NCBI GenBank assembly: GCA_964388745.1
Contig: CAYMBP010000012.1
Span: 1-44,811 of the forward strand
Source: CAYMBP01 sp964388745
GTDB taxonomy: Bacteria > Babelota > Babeliae > Babelales > RVW-14
Direction of reading: 5' to 3'
DNA: 44,811 bases
Shown: positions 8,833 to 17,119 of the stretch, piece by piece
How positions within the stretch are numbered: position 1 is the stretch's first letter
Layout of the letters: each line of letters opens with the position of its first letter
Notes under the pieces: model-generated
Databases searched by the model: none
Seen by the model: the letters and a program-made list of their open reading frames with translations, nothing else
Told to the model about the DNA's origin: nothing
Position numbers and translations under genes: made by a program

Positions 8833-9927
8833 CTAAAGTCTTGAAGCAAAACGATTAAACATGTTTAATGGAAGCTCTACTTCAAAAAGATCTTTCTTTT
8901 CGTGATCTTTTTTTACGACTTCCAATTTGTAAGAAAAATTAGACTTTTTCTTACAAATTGTAAGCGATAAATCATTTTCAGGGTACTTATCGCACTTGTA
9001 AACAAGGTGAGCTAAATGAGCAAAAACCGGTATTGGGTGAATATCAAGATATGAACGAGAAACAAAATTGCCAGCCCCCTTGTAAAGCCATAATTCAGCA
9101 TGTGTTGGCTTGAGTTTTCCAATTGAACACTCAATGTGCTTAACAAAAGGCAAGCTCGGCATATTTTTATTACAAACATCAAACCTTCTATAAGACCCAA
9201 ATGTACAAGTTGAAAGCATATCAACAATTTGCACACCATCACCACGAGAATAAACATTATAAACAGACTTAAAAACCTCAGATCCGCAATAATGTGCGGT
9301 CTCTTTTTGTATCGGAGTTCCTAAAAGAACAAGGTGTTTTACCGATAACCCTTGTTTTTTATCCTCTTCAGCTTGAGCAAGATTAAGGGCTACATTGCCG
9401 CCATGACTATGGCAATATAAATCGAATGCTACTGGCTCACCGGTTGTAGATTCAATTTCTTTTTTTAGAGCAATTAGCTCATCATACAATTTAAAACCAG
9501 ATTGTTTTCGATGCCGCCGACTAAGACGACCATTCCATGAAAAAGTATAATAAGAAAATGCTGAAAAAGTATCTGCCAATTGTTGAGCATAAATAGATTC
9601 AAATAAATCTTTTGTTATAAATGTTGCTCGAGTATGTCGTCCAGAATTATCTTTTTCAATTTTGACTAAACCACTGGTACCCATTGGTTGATGTCGAAGA
9701 AAACTATTAAATCGCAAGCTATCAATGTACGCCTGATACCCAGATGTAGCTCTCTTTCGGCCATACTTAAAAACATGCTTCAAAGATTTCCATGATGGCA
9801 CTGGCAAAATTGTACCATGAATAAAAACCGTCACAAGGGTTCCCTTCTTAGGTGAAGGCATAACCGCTTTGTGCAAGCTACAAATTAAAAAAAGTACAAT
9901 CATAAGCCTTGTCAGCATTATTGTCAT
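8833..9927 (-). CDS. Exported alpha/beta-hydrolase (lipase-like)
   Basis: 364 residues with a signal peptide at about 1-22. The mature part begins with strand-turn TLVTVFIHGT, where HG (37-38) supplies the usual oxyanion loop. The nucleophile elbow is CHSHGG with Ser174. A plausible catalytic Asp lies in YSRGDGVQIVDM (Asp230) and a His in KPTHAELW (His276), giving the Ser-Asp-His order of class 3-like lipases and acyl hydrolases. The start is supported by GAGGAG 9 bases upstream. Substrate is unknown: a lipid, acyl ester or host-derived ester would fit. An exported lipase in a presumed host-associated bacterium is a candidate secreted factor, perhaps a substrate of the nearby type II system, but nothing here proves this. 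Confidence 0.8.
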   Translation of the reverse strand: MTIMLTRLMIVLFLICSLHKAVMPSPKKGTLVTVFIHGTILPVPSWKSLKHVFKYGRKRATSGYQAYIDSLRFNSFLRHQPMGTSGLVKIEKDNSGRHTRATFITKDLFESIYAQQLADTFSAFSYYTFSWNGRLSRRHRKQSGFKLYDELIALKKEIESTTGEPVAFDLYCHSHGGNVALNLAQAEEDKKQGLSVKHLVLLGTPIQKETAHYCGSEVFKSVYNVYSRGDGVQIVDMLSTCTFGSYRRFDVCNKNMPSLPFVKHIECSIGKLKPTHAELWLYKGAGNFVSRSYLDIHPIPVFAHLAHLVYKCDKYPENDLSLTICKKKSNFSYKLEVVKKDHEKKDLFEVELPLNMFNRFASRL

Positions 9928-10237
9928 AAGAGATAACTCCTCAAGGGAAAATTCTGTGTAACATACTATTAAAATAATGATAAAGAGGAATAGTTAATTA
10001 AGGCAAGGATTTTCTTTGTGTCAAGTATCGATTATGTAACTGAAATTTCATTGTTTTTTGTGCAAGAAGAATCATATATTATATTTAAGCTGACTATAAA
10101 CGCTTAAAAATACAAAAATCATGCTGCCCATCACTTGTAGCAAACAAAACAACTTAATTTTTTTTATGAGTTAATATAAAAACAATAACAAAAAAGTAAA
10201 AAAATACAAGAAGCTTTCATCCTGAAATTTTTTGTGG

Positions 10238-10254
10238 CATTTCAATATGAAATG
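10238..10254. promoter_or_regulatory. Candidate operator (inverted repeat) upstream of the XRE/S24 regulator
   Basis: A perfect inverted repeat, CATTTCA-ATA-TGAAATG. It lies between a possible -35 (TTGTGG, 10232-10237) and a possible -10 (TTTATA/TATATT, 10256-10263), ending 64 bases before the regulator start. A repressor bound here would cover the promoter, so autoregulation is likely. The same half site TGAAAT/ATTTCA recurs at 10223-10228 and as the palindrome TGAAATTTCA at 10041-10050. Confidence 0.5.
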
Positions 10255-10318
10255 GTTTATATTAGTTTGATGTAACACTAAGTCATGCAATTGAACTCTA
10301 TCTAGAAAGGAGCTATTT

Positions 10319-10987
10319 ATGTCATCGACAGAATTACGGGTAAAAGAATTGCTCAGAGAGCGCAGTTGGACCACTAAAGTTTTAGCTGAAAAAACAGGAA
10401 TGTCTGAAAGCTACCTCACACATATTAAAAATGGAACTCGACGATGGAACGAGGACGCTCTTAAAAAGCTTGCTAATGCTTTTACCGTTCACCCTGTTGA
10501 CCTTTTTGCTCAAAGACGTAGCCGTACTGATGACGTTGATCAGAATGTAACAATGCCTGAAGCATCAAGTATTGATTTACAACTTAAGATAGTTCCTGTT
10601 GTTGGAGAAATTCCATCAAACCCTTCTCCTTATAACAATCAACTCATGCAAGTAACAACAGGATACAAAGATGTTTTTACCCCTGTTTTTAACAGCACTG
10701 ATGATTCAATGTTTTGTCTTTGTCTTGAAAACAACAACATGGCTCCAAACTTTGTTAAGGGTGATTATCTGATTGTTTCACCTGAAACATGGACTCGCTC
10801 TGGAGATATTGCAGCAGTTGAGTATGGAAATGATACTGTTATTAAAACAGCATGCCAAGTAACTTATATGGAAGACTTTATTGTACTTGAATCAGTTAAT
10901 CACAAAACAGCACCCGTTGCCCTTATTCGAGGAAAAGATAATTTCAGAGTAATTGGCAAAGTTATTCACCGCTATCAACGCTTCTAG
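10319..10987 (+). CDS. XRE-family repressor with degenerate S24 (LexA/cI-like) domain
   Basis: 222 residues. The N-terminal helix-turn-helix (about 7-62; VLAEKTGMSESYLTHIKNG) is of the XRE/cI type, and the C-terminal half (about 90-222) is a peptidase S24 fold, as in LexA and phage repressors. The usual catalytic GDSM is replaced by ENNNMAP, so the nucleophile Ser is Asn140; the partner Lys176 (DTVIKTA) remains. The usual Ala-Gly cleavage site after the VPVVGEI strand is also missing. The protein should therefore bind DNA and dimerise but not self-cleave on RecA activation. AAGGAG lies 6 bases before the ATG. It is a single gene with its own candidate operator upstream and a hairpin downstream shared with the convergent lysE-type gene. 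Confidence 0.88.
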   Translation: MSSTELRVKELLRERSWTTKVLAEKTGMSESYLTHIKNGTRRWNEDALKKLANAFTVHPVDLFAQRRSRTDDVDQNVTMPEASSIDLQLKIVPVVGEIPSNPSPYNNQLMQVTTGYKDVFTPVFNSTDDSMFCLCLENNNMAPNFVKGDYLIVSPETWTRSGDIAAVEYGNDTVIKTACQVTYMEDFIVLESVNHKTAPVALIRGKDNFRVIGKVIHRYQRF

Positions 10988-10998
10988 AAAAATATTCA

Positions 10999-11030
10999 TG
11001 CTCCTTTAGTCTATAATGATTGAAGGAGCA
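10999..11030. terminator. Hairpin between convergent genes
   Basis: Stem TGCTCCTT / AAGGAGCA (8 bp) with a 16-base loop that contains the stop codon of the convergent exporter gene. On the minus strand it is followed by ATATTTTTC, giving a modest U run; on the plus strand the tail is not U-rich. A weak terminator, better for the minus strand. Confidence 0.45.
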
Positions 11031-11649
11031 AAATCACACTATCACTCAAAAAATAAATTCCTAGCACAATCAAAAAAGCCCCAGAAACATACGATATATT
11101 TTCTATATATTTTTGATTAACTCGTGCACCAACAGTACTTGCCATATAAGCAACACCAGAAAGAGCTATTACAGAACCAAGTGCAACCATAGCGCTTGAA
11201 AAAGCAACCAAATAAAATGGTATTGAAAGACCTGATTTTGGTATAATTTGTACACTAACCATCATGAAAAAAATTAATGCTGCAGGATTTAGAATGGTTA
11301 AAAAAAACGGTTTAATCCAACAAAAAGCCAATGGTAGTCGATCCTGCTGTTGAGAAGTCTTTGGCATTTTATACTCAAGCATCTTAACACCAAGCATAAT
11401 TACTAGGCAACCACCAACCAAATCCATTACTATAATTAACTGACTTGATCCTTCAAGTACTTGCAAGACCCCAAGCAATCCTAAAAGAAATAAAAATCCA
11501 TCTCCTACCGCTGCTCCAGAGGCAGTTACAACTCCATGAAGAAATCCTCGCTTTGCAGACCTATTTAAAGTCAAAAGAAAAATAGGGCCAAGGCCACAGA
11601 CCGCAGCTACTCCTATGAAAAAGCTTTTTAGAAGAAAGAGCACATACAT
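11011..11649 (-). CDS. LysE/RhtB-family exporter
   Basis: 212 residues with about six hydrophobic segments. The N terminus carries the family signature: a first helix, then GLGPIFLLTLNRSAKRGF and TASGAAVGDGFLFLLG; later a FLLTILNPAALIFFMM-like segment begins the second half. LysE-type proteins export amino acids or related small molecules through the inner membrane; the substrate cannot be told from sequence. AAAGGG lies 7 bases before the ATG. It is a single gene facing the XRE/S24 regulator; regulation by that protein is possible but not shown. Confidence 0.85.
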   Translation of the reverse strand: MYVLFLLKSFFIGVAAVCGLGPIFLLTLNRSAKRGFLHGVVTASGAAVGDGFLFLLGLLGVLQVLEGSSQLIIVMDLVGGCLVIMLGVKMLEYKMPKTSQQQDRLPLAFCWIKPFFLTILNPAALIFFMMVSVQIIPKSGLSIPFYLVAFSSAMVALGSVIALSGVAYMASTVGARVNQKYIENISYVSGAFLIVLGIYFLSDSVILLLQSL

Positions 11650-11772
11650 AAAAAAACCCTTTGTTTTTTTACATTATCTTACCATGCCACAACAATAAAG
11701 AAAAATGCTCAGTTTTAAAAAAATAATTAACTCATATTGCAACCTTTTTATTGTATCCAGATGTTAATCTTA

Positions 11773-11781
11773 TGGTATTAT
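11773..11781 (+). promoter_or_regulatory. Candidate extended -10 promoter for glmM
   Basis: TGGTATTAT is an extended -10 with TATTAT at 11776-11781. A possible -35 TTGTAT (11751-11756) is 19 bases away. The start site would be about 11788, giving a leader near 77 bases before the glmM ATG at 11865. Confidence 0.4.
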
Positions 11782-11864
11782 AGAAATCTCCTTTGATAAC
11801 TTACTTTTAAGAAACGTGATAGTAGTTTGGCTTGATTAATCTTCCGTTGTAAAGGGGAGTCGCC

Positions 11865-13190
11865 ATGGAAAACAAAATTAGTTTTGGAACAGATGGAATT
11901 AGAGGCAATGCATCATACCATCCATTTACCCATAATTCACTCAAACGGCTTGGCTATGCCATTGGTCAGTGGCTCCTCAAAAAAGAAAGTAGTCTACAGC
12001 CTAGTATTCTCATTGCAGGAGATACCCGAGAATCCTTCACTCGCATCAAAGAAGATCTCGTAGAAGGGCTAAGCCTCCATGCACAAGTTGTAGAAGCAGG
12101 TATATTACCAACTCCAGCAATAGCTCTACTCTTAAACAAAAGCCGCACATTTCAAGCTGGTATTGTTATCTCAGCATCACACAATCCATACCATGACAAC
12201 GGTATTAAGCTATTTGATCACTGCGGCGAAAAAATTAGCGAACAAGATGAAGCAATTATCATTGATGAATATTATGCAGCCACCTTAAGTGAAAAATCTC
12301 AAAAAAGCTTTGCAAAAGAGATCTGGCCCTATGCATGCAAAAATTATCAAAATGAAATCTTAAGACACTTTGCCGACTACAACTTAAACAATCTTTCTGT
12401 TGTCTTAGATTGTGCTCATGGAGCAACCGCACAAAGTGCGCCTTACATATTTAAACAACTTGGTGCTTCTGTTCATATTATTGGTGCTGAGCCAAACGGT
12501 CTCAATATCAACAGCAATTGCGGAGCTCTGCACCTTGGCCCTCTTAAAGAAAAAGTTAAAGCCTTAAAGGCTGATATTGGCTTTGCTTTTGATGGAGATG
12601 GTGATCGACTTATGGTAGTCAATCGTTATGGAGAAACTAAAGATGGCGATGATATTTTATTCATTCTCTCTTCTAGTAGCTGGTATCAATCAGCACAAAA
12701 AATTGTTGGTACAATTATGAGCAATCAAGGGCTAGAAAACAGCCTGCTCTCATTAAACAAACAATTAATTCGCACACCAGTTGGGGACAAATATGTTCAG
12801 CGAACACTCAAGGAAAAAAACCTTTTTTTAGGAGGAGAAACATCTGGGCATATTATCATGCATGACTACCTTTCAACTGGTGATGGAATTTTTGCAGCAT
12901 TACGCCTTCTTGTGGTATTACAAAAAACTGGCAATCTTGAAATGGAAACCTTTCAAAAATTTCCACAAGCTATGATCAATTTACCCATTAAGCAGAAAAA
13001 AAATTTACTTGAAGAACCTTTTTTATCTCTTATTCAGGAATATAAATTAAAACTACTTAATGGTCGGATTTTAGTTCGCTTTTCAGGAACTGAAAATCTT
13101 TTACGTGTTATGGCTGAAGCTGAACATTATAACCTTGCACATACTACCGCTCAAGAATTAGCATTTCAATTAGAAACCCTTCTCTCATAA
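11865..13190 (+). CDS. glmM: Phosphoglucosamine mutase
   Basis: 441 residues, close to the usual 445. It converts glucosamine-6-phosphate to glucosamine-1-phosphate, feeding UDP-GlcNAc for peptidoglycan and lipid A. All four alpha-D-phosphohexomutase motifs are present: the phosphoserine loop ISASHNP (Ser105), the metal loop DGDGDR (243-248), the sugar loop GETSGH (324-329) and the phosphate-binding loop RFSGTE (405-410), where the following Pro found in most relatives is Asn. The N terminus ISFGTDGIRG is typical of GlmM and separates it from ManB/Pgm. GGGGAG lies 5 bases before the ATG. It heads a plus-strand run with the DUF502 and LptF/G genes, all serving the envelope. Confidence 0.95.
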   Translation: MENKISFGTDGIRGNASYHPFTHNSLKRLGYAIGQWLLKKESSLQPSILIAGDTRESFTRIKEDLVEGLSLHAQVVEAGILPTPAIALLLNKSRTFQAGIVISASHNPYHDNGIKLFDHCGEKISEQDEAIIIDEYYAATLSEKSQKSFAKEIWPYACKNYQNEILRHFADYNLNNLSVVLDCAHGATAQSAPYIFKQLGASVHIIGAEPNGLNINSNCGALHLGPLKEKVKALKADIGFAFDGDGDRLMVVNRYGETKDGDDILFILSSSSWYQSAQKIVGTIMSNQGLENSLLSLNKQLIRTPVGDKYVQRTLKEKNLFLGGETSGHIIMHDYLSTGDGIFAALRLLVVLQKTGNLEMETFQKFPQAMINLPIKQKKNLLEEPFLSLIQEYKLKLLNGRILVRFSGTENLLRVMAEAEHYNLAHTTAQELAFQLETLLS

Positions 13191-13210
13191 AAGTAAACAA
13201 AGGATATACT

Positions 13211-13867
13211 ATGGCACTATTCTCTTACATCAAAAAATTTCTGTTTTCTCTTAAAACAGTTTTTCTTAGCGGTCTTTTTACGATCTTACCTATTGCCGCA
13301 ACAATATTTTTTATTAATTTTGCCTATAATTTTGCAGTACGAACATTACAACCGCTCAAAGAGCTCGCACCAAGCTTTATTAAAGTTATGCCAGGATCTG
13401 AAATTTTATTAGCAACGGGTCTTATTTTATTAATTGGCTTTATCCTAAAAGTAGTTATCGTTGATAGCGTTATTCAATACGCAGAAGGACTCTTGTCCAA
13501 AATACCACTTGTTAGAATTGTATATTCTTCCTCAAAAACAGTCGTTGATTTTTTCAAAATGCCAACACAAGATTATGGGAAACGAAAAGTTGTACTCATT
13601 ACATACCCTAAACCTGGTCAATACCACCTCGCTTTTTTACTTGAATCTGCTGATGGTAATTACAATGAGTTGATTCCTGAAAATTTAAAAGTTAAACCAG
13701 GAGAACGCTACTATAAAGTATTTATGCCAAACTCACCTAATCCATCTTCTGGATACTTTTTTATTATGCCAGAGCGTGAAATTATTCAGACAAATATTTC
13801 ATTTGAAGAAGCAATTAAAGCAATTGTTTCTTGTGGCCTAATTACACCAGATTCATTAAAAAAATAA
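13211..13867 (+). CDS. DUF502 family inner-membrane protein
   Basis: 218 residues with two hydrophobic segments (about 13-38 and 58-82) separated by a short periplasmic loop, then the family segment RIPLVRxxY-like (KIPLVRIVYSSSKTVVDFF) and a soluble beta-rich C-terminal domain. This matches DUF502, a widespread envelope protein without an agreed function. It starts 20 bases after glmM (AAAGGA 9 bases before the ATG) and ends 15 bases before the permease gene, so the three are probably one transcript. Confidence 0.85.
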   Translation: MALFSYIKKFLFSLKTVFLSGLFTILPIAATIFFINFAYNFAVRTLQPLKELAPSFIKVMPGSEILLATGLILLIGFILKVVIVDSVIQYAEGLLSKIPLVRIVYSSSKTVVDFFKMPTQDYGKRKVVLITYPKPGQYHLAFLLESADGNYNELIPENLKVKPGERYYKVFMPNSPNPSSGYFFIMPEREIIQTNISFEEAIKAIVSCGLITPDSLKK

Positions 13868-13882
13868 TGGGTTTAAAACTAC

Positions 13883-14860
13883 ATGATCTTTATTCGATTA
13901 TTTGCATGGCGATCAATTAAGTACTTCGCAACACTTTCAATAGTTCTTACTATCATGGTAACACTTGTACAATTCTTTGAGCGCATACTCAGTGCTCGTC
14001 AAGCAACGCTTCAAGACCTTATTTATTTTTTGGCAGTTGACACTTTACCAACATGGATATCACTATTTCCAATTGCTATCTGGCTTACAACAGCATGTCT
14101 GTTGCGCGAATGGCAACTTAGAGGAGAGTGGGATCTTATGATGATGATCAATATCAATCCAATAAAACTCCTGCAACTTTTTATTGGACTAAGCTGTGCT
14201 ATAAGTATCTTATTAATTATTCTTCAAGAAAGCTGCACCCTCCATCTTGCTCACTTGTCCAACAAATTCAAACATGAAAAAATAAAAAAAAATGAGCAAG
14301 TCTTACTTGTTAACAAACATCTAGCACTTAGCTCTACAATGTTTGCTACTATTGGATCGTATGACCAAATATCATACTCAGGAGACAGCTTAAGTTTTTT
14401 TGAAATTACTCCATCATTTTCTTCATTTCAACAAATCAAATACCAAGAAAAATTTTCTCTACAAGATAAATCTCTTAATAAATCTCTTTGCTTGCAACTT
14501 GATACTCAAAAACGCCCTGCAAGCCTGTATGATTACATAACAAACCCTTGCCCTCTCCCTCCTGAAAAAAGTGTGGAGTATCACAACCAGCTCTTTCGGT
14601 ATATTATGACCATCTTTGACCTTATCTTGCTTGCCCCCCTCTCTTTTCTTTTATTTATTACCTCAGCTTCTGCCGGTATGAAACAGTGGTTTTCTATTTT
14701 CGGACTCTACCCCCTTCTCTTTTTTTTGAAATTTTTTTCAATTAGCATTTCTCAAAGAATGCATTTCCTTTTTATTTTTTTTCCATACATATTTTTTGTA
14801 ATCCTTTTTTTTGCTTTAATAAAAGAATTTTATCAAAAACTTTTATTGAAAAAATCCTGA
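13883..14860 (+). CDS. LptF/LptG-family permease
   Basis: 325 residues, slightly shorter than E. coli LptF or LptG. Three hydrophobic segments in the N-terminal third (about 15-35, 50-72, 93-115), a soluble jellyroll-like middle domain (about 125-235) and three C-terminal segments match the YjgP/YjgQ fold. The helix-loop LLREWQLRGEWDLMMM corresponds to the family region contacting the LptB ATPase. In the Lpt system two such subunits extract lipopolysaccharide from the inner membrane; only one is seen here. The ribosome site is weak (GGGTTTAAAACTAC). It is the third gene of the glmM run. Whether it acts as F or G cannot be decided. Confidence 0.85.
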   Translation: MIFIRLFAWRSIKYFATLSIVLTIMVTLVQFFERILSARQATLQDLIYFLAVDTLPTWISLFPIAIWLTTACLLREWQLRGEWDLMMMININPIKLLQLFIGLSCAISILLIILQESCTLHLAHLSNKFKHEKIKKNEQVLLVNKHLALSSTMFATIGSYDQISYSGDSLSFFEITPSFSSFQQIKYQEKFSLQDKSLNKSLCLQLDTQKRPASLYDYITNPCPLPPEKSVEYHNQLFRYIMTIFDLILLAPLSFLLFITSASAGMKQWFSIFGLYPLLFFLKFFSISISQRMHFLFIFFPYIFFVILFFALIKEFYQKLLLKKS

Positions 14861-14894
14861 ATTAACTTAAAATTGATTTGTATGTTTGGTCACT

Positions 14895-14910
14895 GACACA
14901 AAATTGTGTC
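14895..14910. promoter_or_regulatory. Inverted repeat upstream of an exported protein gene
   Basis: GACACAA-AA-TTGTGTC, 7-bp arms with a 2-base centre, ends 14 bases before the ribosome-binding site of the next gene. It could be a repressor operator or a small hairpin in the leader. No U run follows, so a terminator is unlikely. Confidence 0.35.
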
Positions 14911-14935
14911 AAATAGTCATTTTAAGGAGTCTTTT

Positions 14936-15934
14936 ATGATAAGAAACTATCTTGCGCTTGATCGCATTGTATTTGCAACACTTGCACTGGGCAGCTTTAC
15001 CTCAACTATATTCTCAAATAGTCCTACAAGAGAGGCTGCTTTTACAGAAAGCATTATCCCTGAAAATACTCAAATAAGCTATAGCCACACAGAGAACTTC
15101 AATCCTCATGGTCAAAAGTTTTGTATTTTCAAGTCACTTAAAAATGCAAAATACCCAATGCTTCAAACATATGATCCTCTTGCGAATGTTCTTCTTACTC
15201 TACTCTGTGGTTCATTCAATACTCGCAACACTAAACCAAAAGCCGCAAAAAAGAGTGAGGACCTTGAAAGAATGACTGTTCTTCGCGAAATTGAACAAAA
15301 TGAAGATGTAGCTTCAAAGCGTGATAAAAAATATCCTGGTTATCGAGAATCAATTATTGGATCTAAAATAGAAGATGCTCTTACCATTGTTGGCCTTTTA
15401 AATGATCAGCCATATCCTGGCCATCCAATTTATGATCAAATGAAAGAAGGTATGTGCATTTGGTGGATAACAGAAATCGAAAACTTCAAAACAACAAAAA
15501 AATATCTTGAAACAATTATCACTCAAGAAGGCAAGCCACAATCAAAAAGCTACCTCCTGCTTGACCTGATTGATGGATCTGTAGAAAATTCTCTTGATAA
15601 TGAAGATATTGCATTTCTTAATGAACACTTCAATCTTATTAAACCAAGTTCAGAATGCCCTGTCTATGAATTTTACAAAAATTCTTCCAAAGCAATTGGA
15701 AAAATTGTCTCTAGTGAACGAAAACATCGTTATATTCTTGAGTCATGGACAGAAATGTTCCTAAGACAATTTGAAAGTGAATATAATTACTTTAAATATA
15801 AAGAAGCAACCAGCTCATACACTAAGGATCTTGTAAAGATTGCAATCGGTTCATTTATTGGAGCCAACATTAACGAACCACTTAAAAATTTCTGCAACAA
15901 GCGAATTATTGGTGAAGCGAAAAAAAAGGCGTAA
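14936..15934 (+). CDS. Exported protein of unknown function
   Basis: 332 residues counted from the ATG at 14936, chosen because AAGGAG lies 6 bases upstream; an earlier ATG at 14906 has no such site. The N terminus (MIRNYLALDRIVFATLALGS) looks like a signal peptide or anchor with possible cleavage after FSNS. The rest is soluble, mixed helix/sheet, with a Lys-rich stretch near residue 95-105 and a moderately hydrophobic segment before the basic C terminus (IIGEAKKKA). No family or catalytic motif is recognised. It is separated from the LptF/G gene by 75 bases containing an inverted repeat and ends at a strong terminator. Confidence 0.7.
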   Translation: MIRNYLALDRIVFATLALGSFTSTIFSNSPTREAAFTESIIPENTQISYSHTENFNPHGQKFCIFKSLKNAKYPMLQTYDPLANVLLTLLCGSFNTRNTKPKAAKKSEDLERMTVLREIEQNEDVASKRDKKYPGYRESIIGSKIEDALTIVGLLNDQPYPGHPIYDQMKEGMCIWWITEIENFKTTKKYLETIITQEGKPQSKSYLLLDLIDGSVENSLDNEDIAFLNEHFNLIKPSSECPVYEFYKNSSKAIGKIVSSERKHRYILESWTEMFLRQFESEYNYFKYKEATSSYTKDLVKIAIGSFIGANINEPLKNFCNKRIIGEAKKKA

Positions 15935-15988
15935 TAAATTAATACTCCTTTTATAAATCTACTTCCTTAATTTAAGGTTATAATTTTT

Positions 15989-16017
15989 AAGCCCTCCATA
16001 GTCTCGGAGGGCTTTTT
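15989..16017 (+). terminator. Rho-independent terminator
   Basis: Stem AAGCCCTCC / GGAGGGCTT with an 8-base loop and a TTTTT run at 16013-16017. It ends the plus-strand transcript of the exported protein gene. Confidence 0.9.
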
Positions 16018-16507
16018 GATGTTTAAAATAATTATGCCTTAGCTAAGGCTATAGCAAAAATCATTAAAATTTAAACAAATATAGTTGTTTTGCATTGTAA
16101 CTAAGGTTTCTTGAAATTTATACAATTTAAATTTAAGGGATCCTCTTGCCCACGCTAGCAGCCTTGTGGTGGCTGTTATACTCTTCATTAGACAACGATG
16201 CAACATTAAACTTTATCACAAGCTCAGACTTAATTTGGCACAGCCTGGCTTCTCAAGATTATCACTCTGAAATTTACAAAGTAAATGATAGGGGCTAGCG
16301 ATAGATTTTATCGCTACTTGCCTTTTTGGAGCGAAGTGATAGAGCCTCCGATGAGGCCCTCTATTTTATACAAATAAGAATGTTTTCAGAATAGAGTCAC
16401 CATGAAACCATGGATAAGATTAAAAATCATACAAGTTATAAACGTAAATTTTAAATTTTAAGTAGCGAGTCGCTGCAAAACGCGGCAACTCGCTATGCGA
16501 ACGTTTT
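16018..16507. other. Gene-poor stretch with several hairpins; possible structured RNA or decayed sequence
   Basis: No complete gene is visible. Three hairpins are clear: TAGCGATA/TATCGCTA (16296-16316); ATAGAGCCTC/GAGG-CTCTAT (16339-16364), followed by TTTAT; and TAGCGAGT/ACTCGCTA with an inner GC pair (16463-16495). The last could terminate the lipoprotein transcript on the minus strand. A 39-codon minus-strand open stretch (16133-16252, no start codon) looks protein-like and may be a gene remnant. Bases 16184-16203 resemble a sequence in the 40.4 kb spacer (17 of 20 identical). I could not match tmRNA, RNase P, SRP or 6S RNA. Confidence 0.35.
16463..16495 (-). terminator. Hairpin after the lipoprotein gene
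   Basis: Stem TAGCGAGT / ACTCGCTA with a further GC/GC pair inside, 13 bases past the stop codon. On the minus strand it is followed by an A/T-rich tail (TTAAAATTTAAAATTT) rather than a clean U run, so it is a moderate terminator candidate. Confidence 0.45.
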
Positions 16508-17119
16508 TTATACGTTCACGACAAAGGTCACATTTTTTTGCACTTCTCGTGGTGTGAGAATTACATCAAATTGATAATGAAAATCACTATCAGCAACAAA
16601 AAAGACTCTATTAACCTCTGCATTAGGAGGAATAACGACCGAAGTCTCATTATCTAGTACTCGTCTAGCAAAATCTTGATCAAGTTTGTTATTGGCACTA
16701 CTCGACATGGAGCCTTCCACTGCAGCAGGTATTAACAAGATTCCACTCAAGAAAGCACCAGGTATAGCATAAGTCACAACCCGCTTTCCAGTATTTAAAT
16801 GCAACATTTGTGCAACGGCCTGCCGTTCTGCAATTTGAATACCAATATTGTATGCATTAAGAATATAATGCCTGCTTGAATCATTTTTAATATGAAGCTG
16901 AATAGCTTTGTAACCTCGAGCTTTGATTCTGCGACTAAAATAATAATACATATCATCATCACTCAAAACTTTTGCTCCTAGAGTAATATCCTCAGCTTCA
17001 CCAGATTTAATTGTTGGTAAAGAACGCAGTTGTCTAAGTTTGTAACGAGCACAACCTGAAACAAAAAAAAGACCTAAGAAAAAAATGGAAAATGCAAAAT
17101 ATTGAATATTACGCATCAT
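16508..17119 (-). CDS. Predicted lipoprotein of unknown function
   Basis: 203 residues from the ATG at 17119 (AGAGG 10 bases upstream); an open frame extends 26 codons further up but lacks a ribosome site and would put the signal peptide far inside. The N terminus is a lipoprotein signal with lipobox FVSGC (Cys23). The mature part has a beta-rich domain ending in a strand-rich region (VFFVADSDFHYQFDVILTPRE), and a short hydrophobic Gly/Ala segment (about 122-137; YAIPGAFLSGILLIPAA) that could insert in the membrane. No family is recognised. It stands alone, divergent from alaS. Confidence 0.75.
   Translation of the reverse strand: MMRNIQYFAFSIFFLGLFFVSGCARYKLRQLRSLPTIKSGEAEDITLGAKVLSDDDMYYYFSRRIKARGYKAIQLHIKNDSSRHYILNAYNIGIQIAERQAVAQMLHLNTGKRVVTYAIPGAFLSGILLIPAAVEGSMSSSANNKLDQDFARRVLDNETSVVIPPNAEVNRVFFVADSDFHYQFDVILTPREVQKNVTFVVNV

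Noticed and set aside
10171..10374. 67-codon minus-strand frame overlapping the repressor start
   Set aside because: Overlaps the repressor promoter and helix-turn-helix region; low-complexity Phe/Leu end and no ribosome site.
16141..16330. Possible tmRNA, with TTAGACAACGATGCAAC resembling a tag-start region
   Set aside because: No tRNA-like ends, no T-arm GGTTC motif, and no plausible short tag ending in Ala-Ala.
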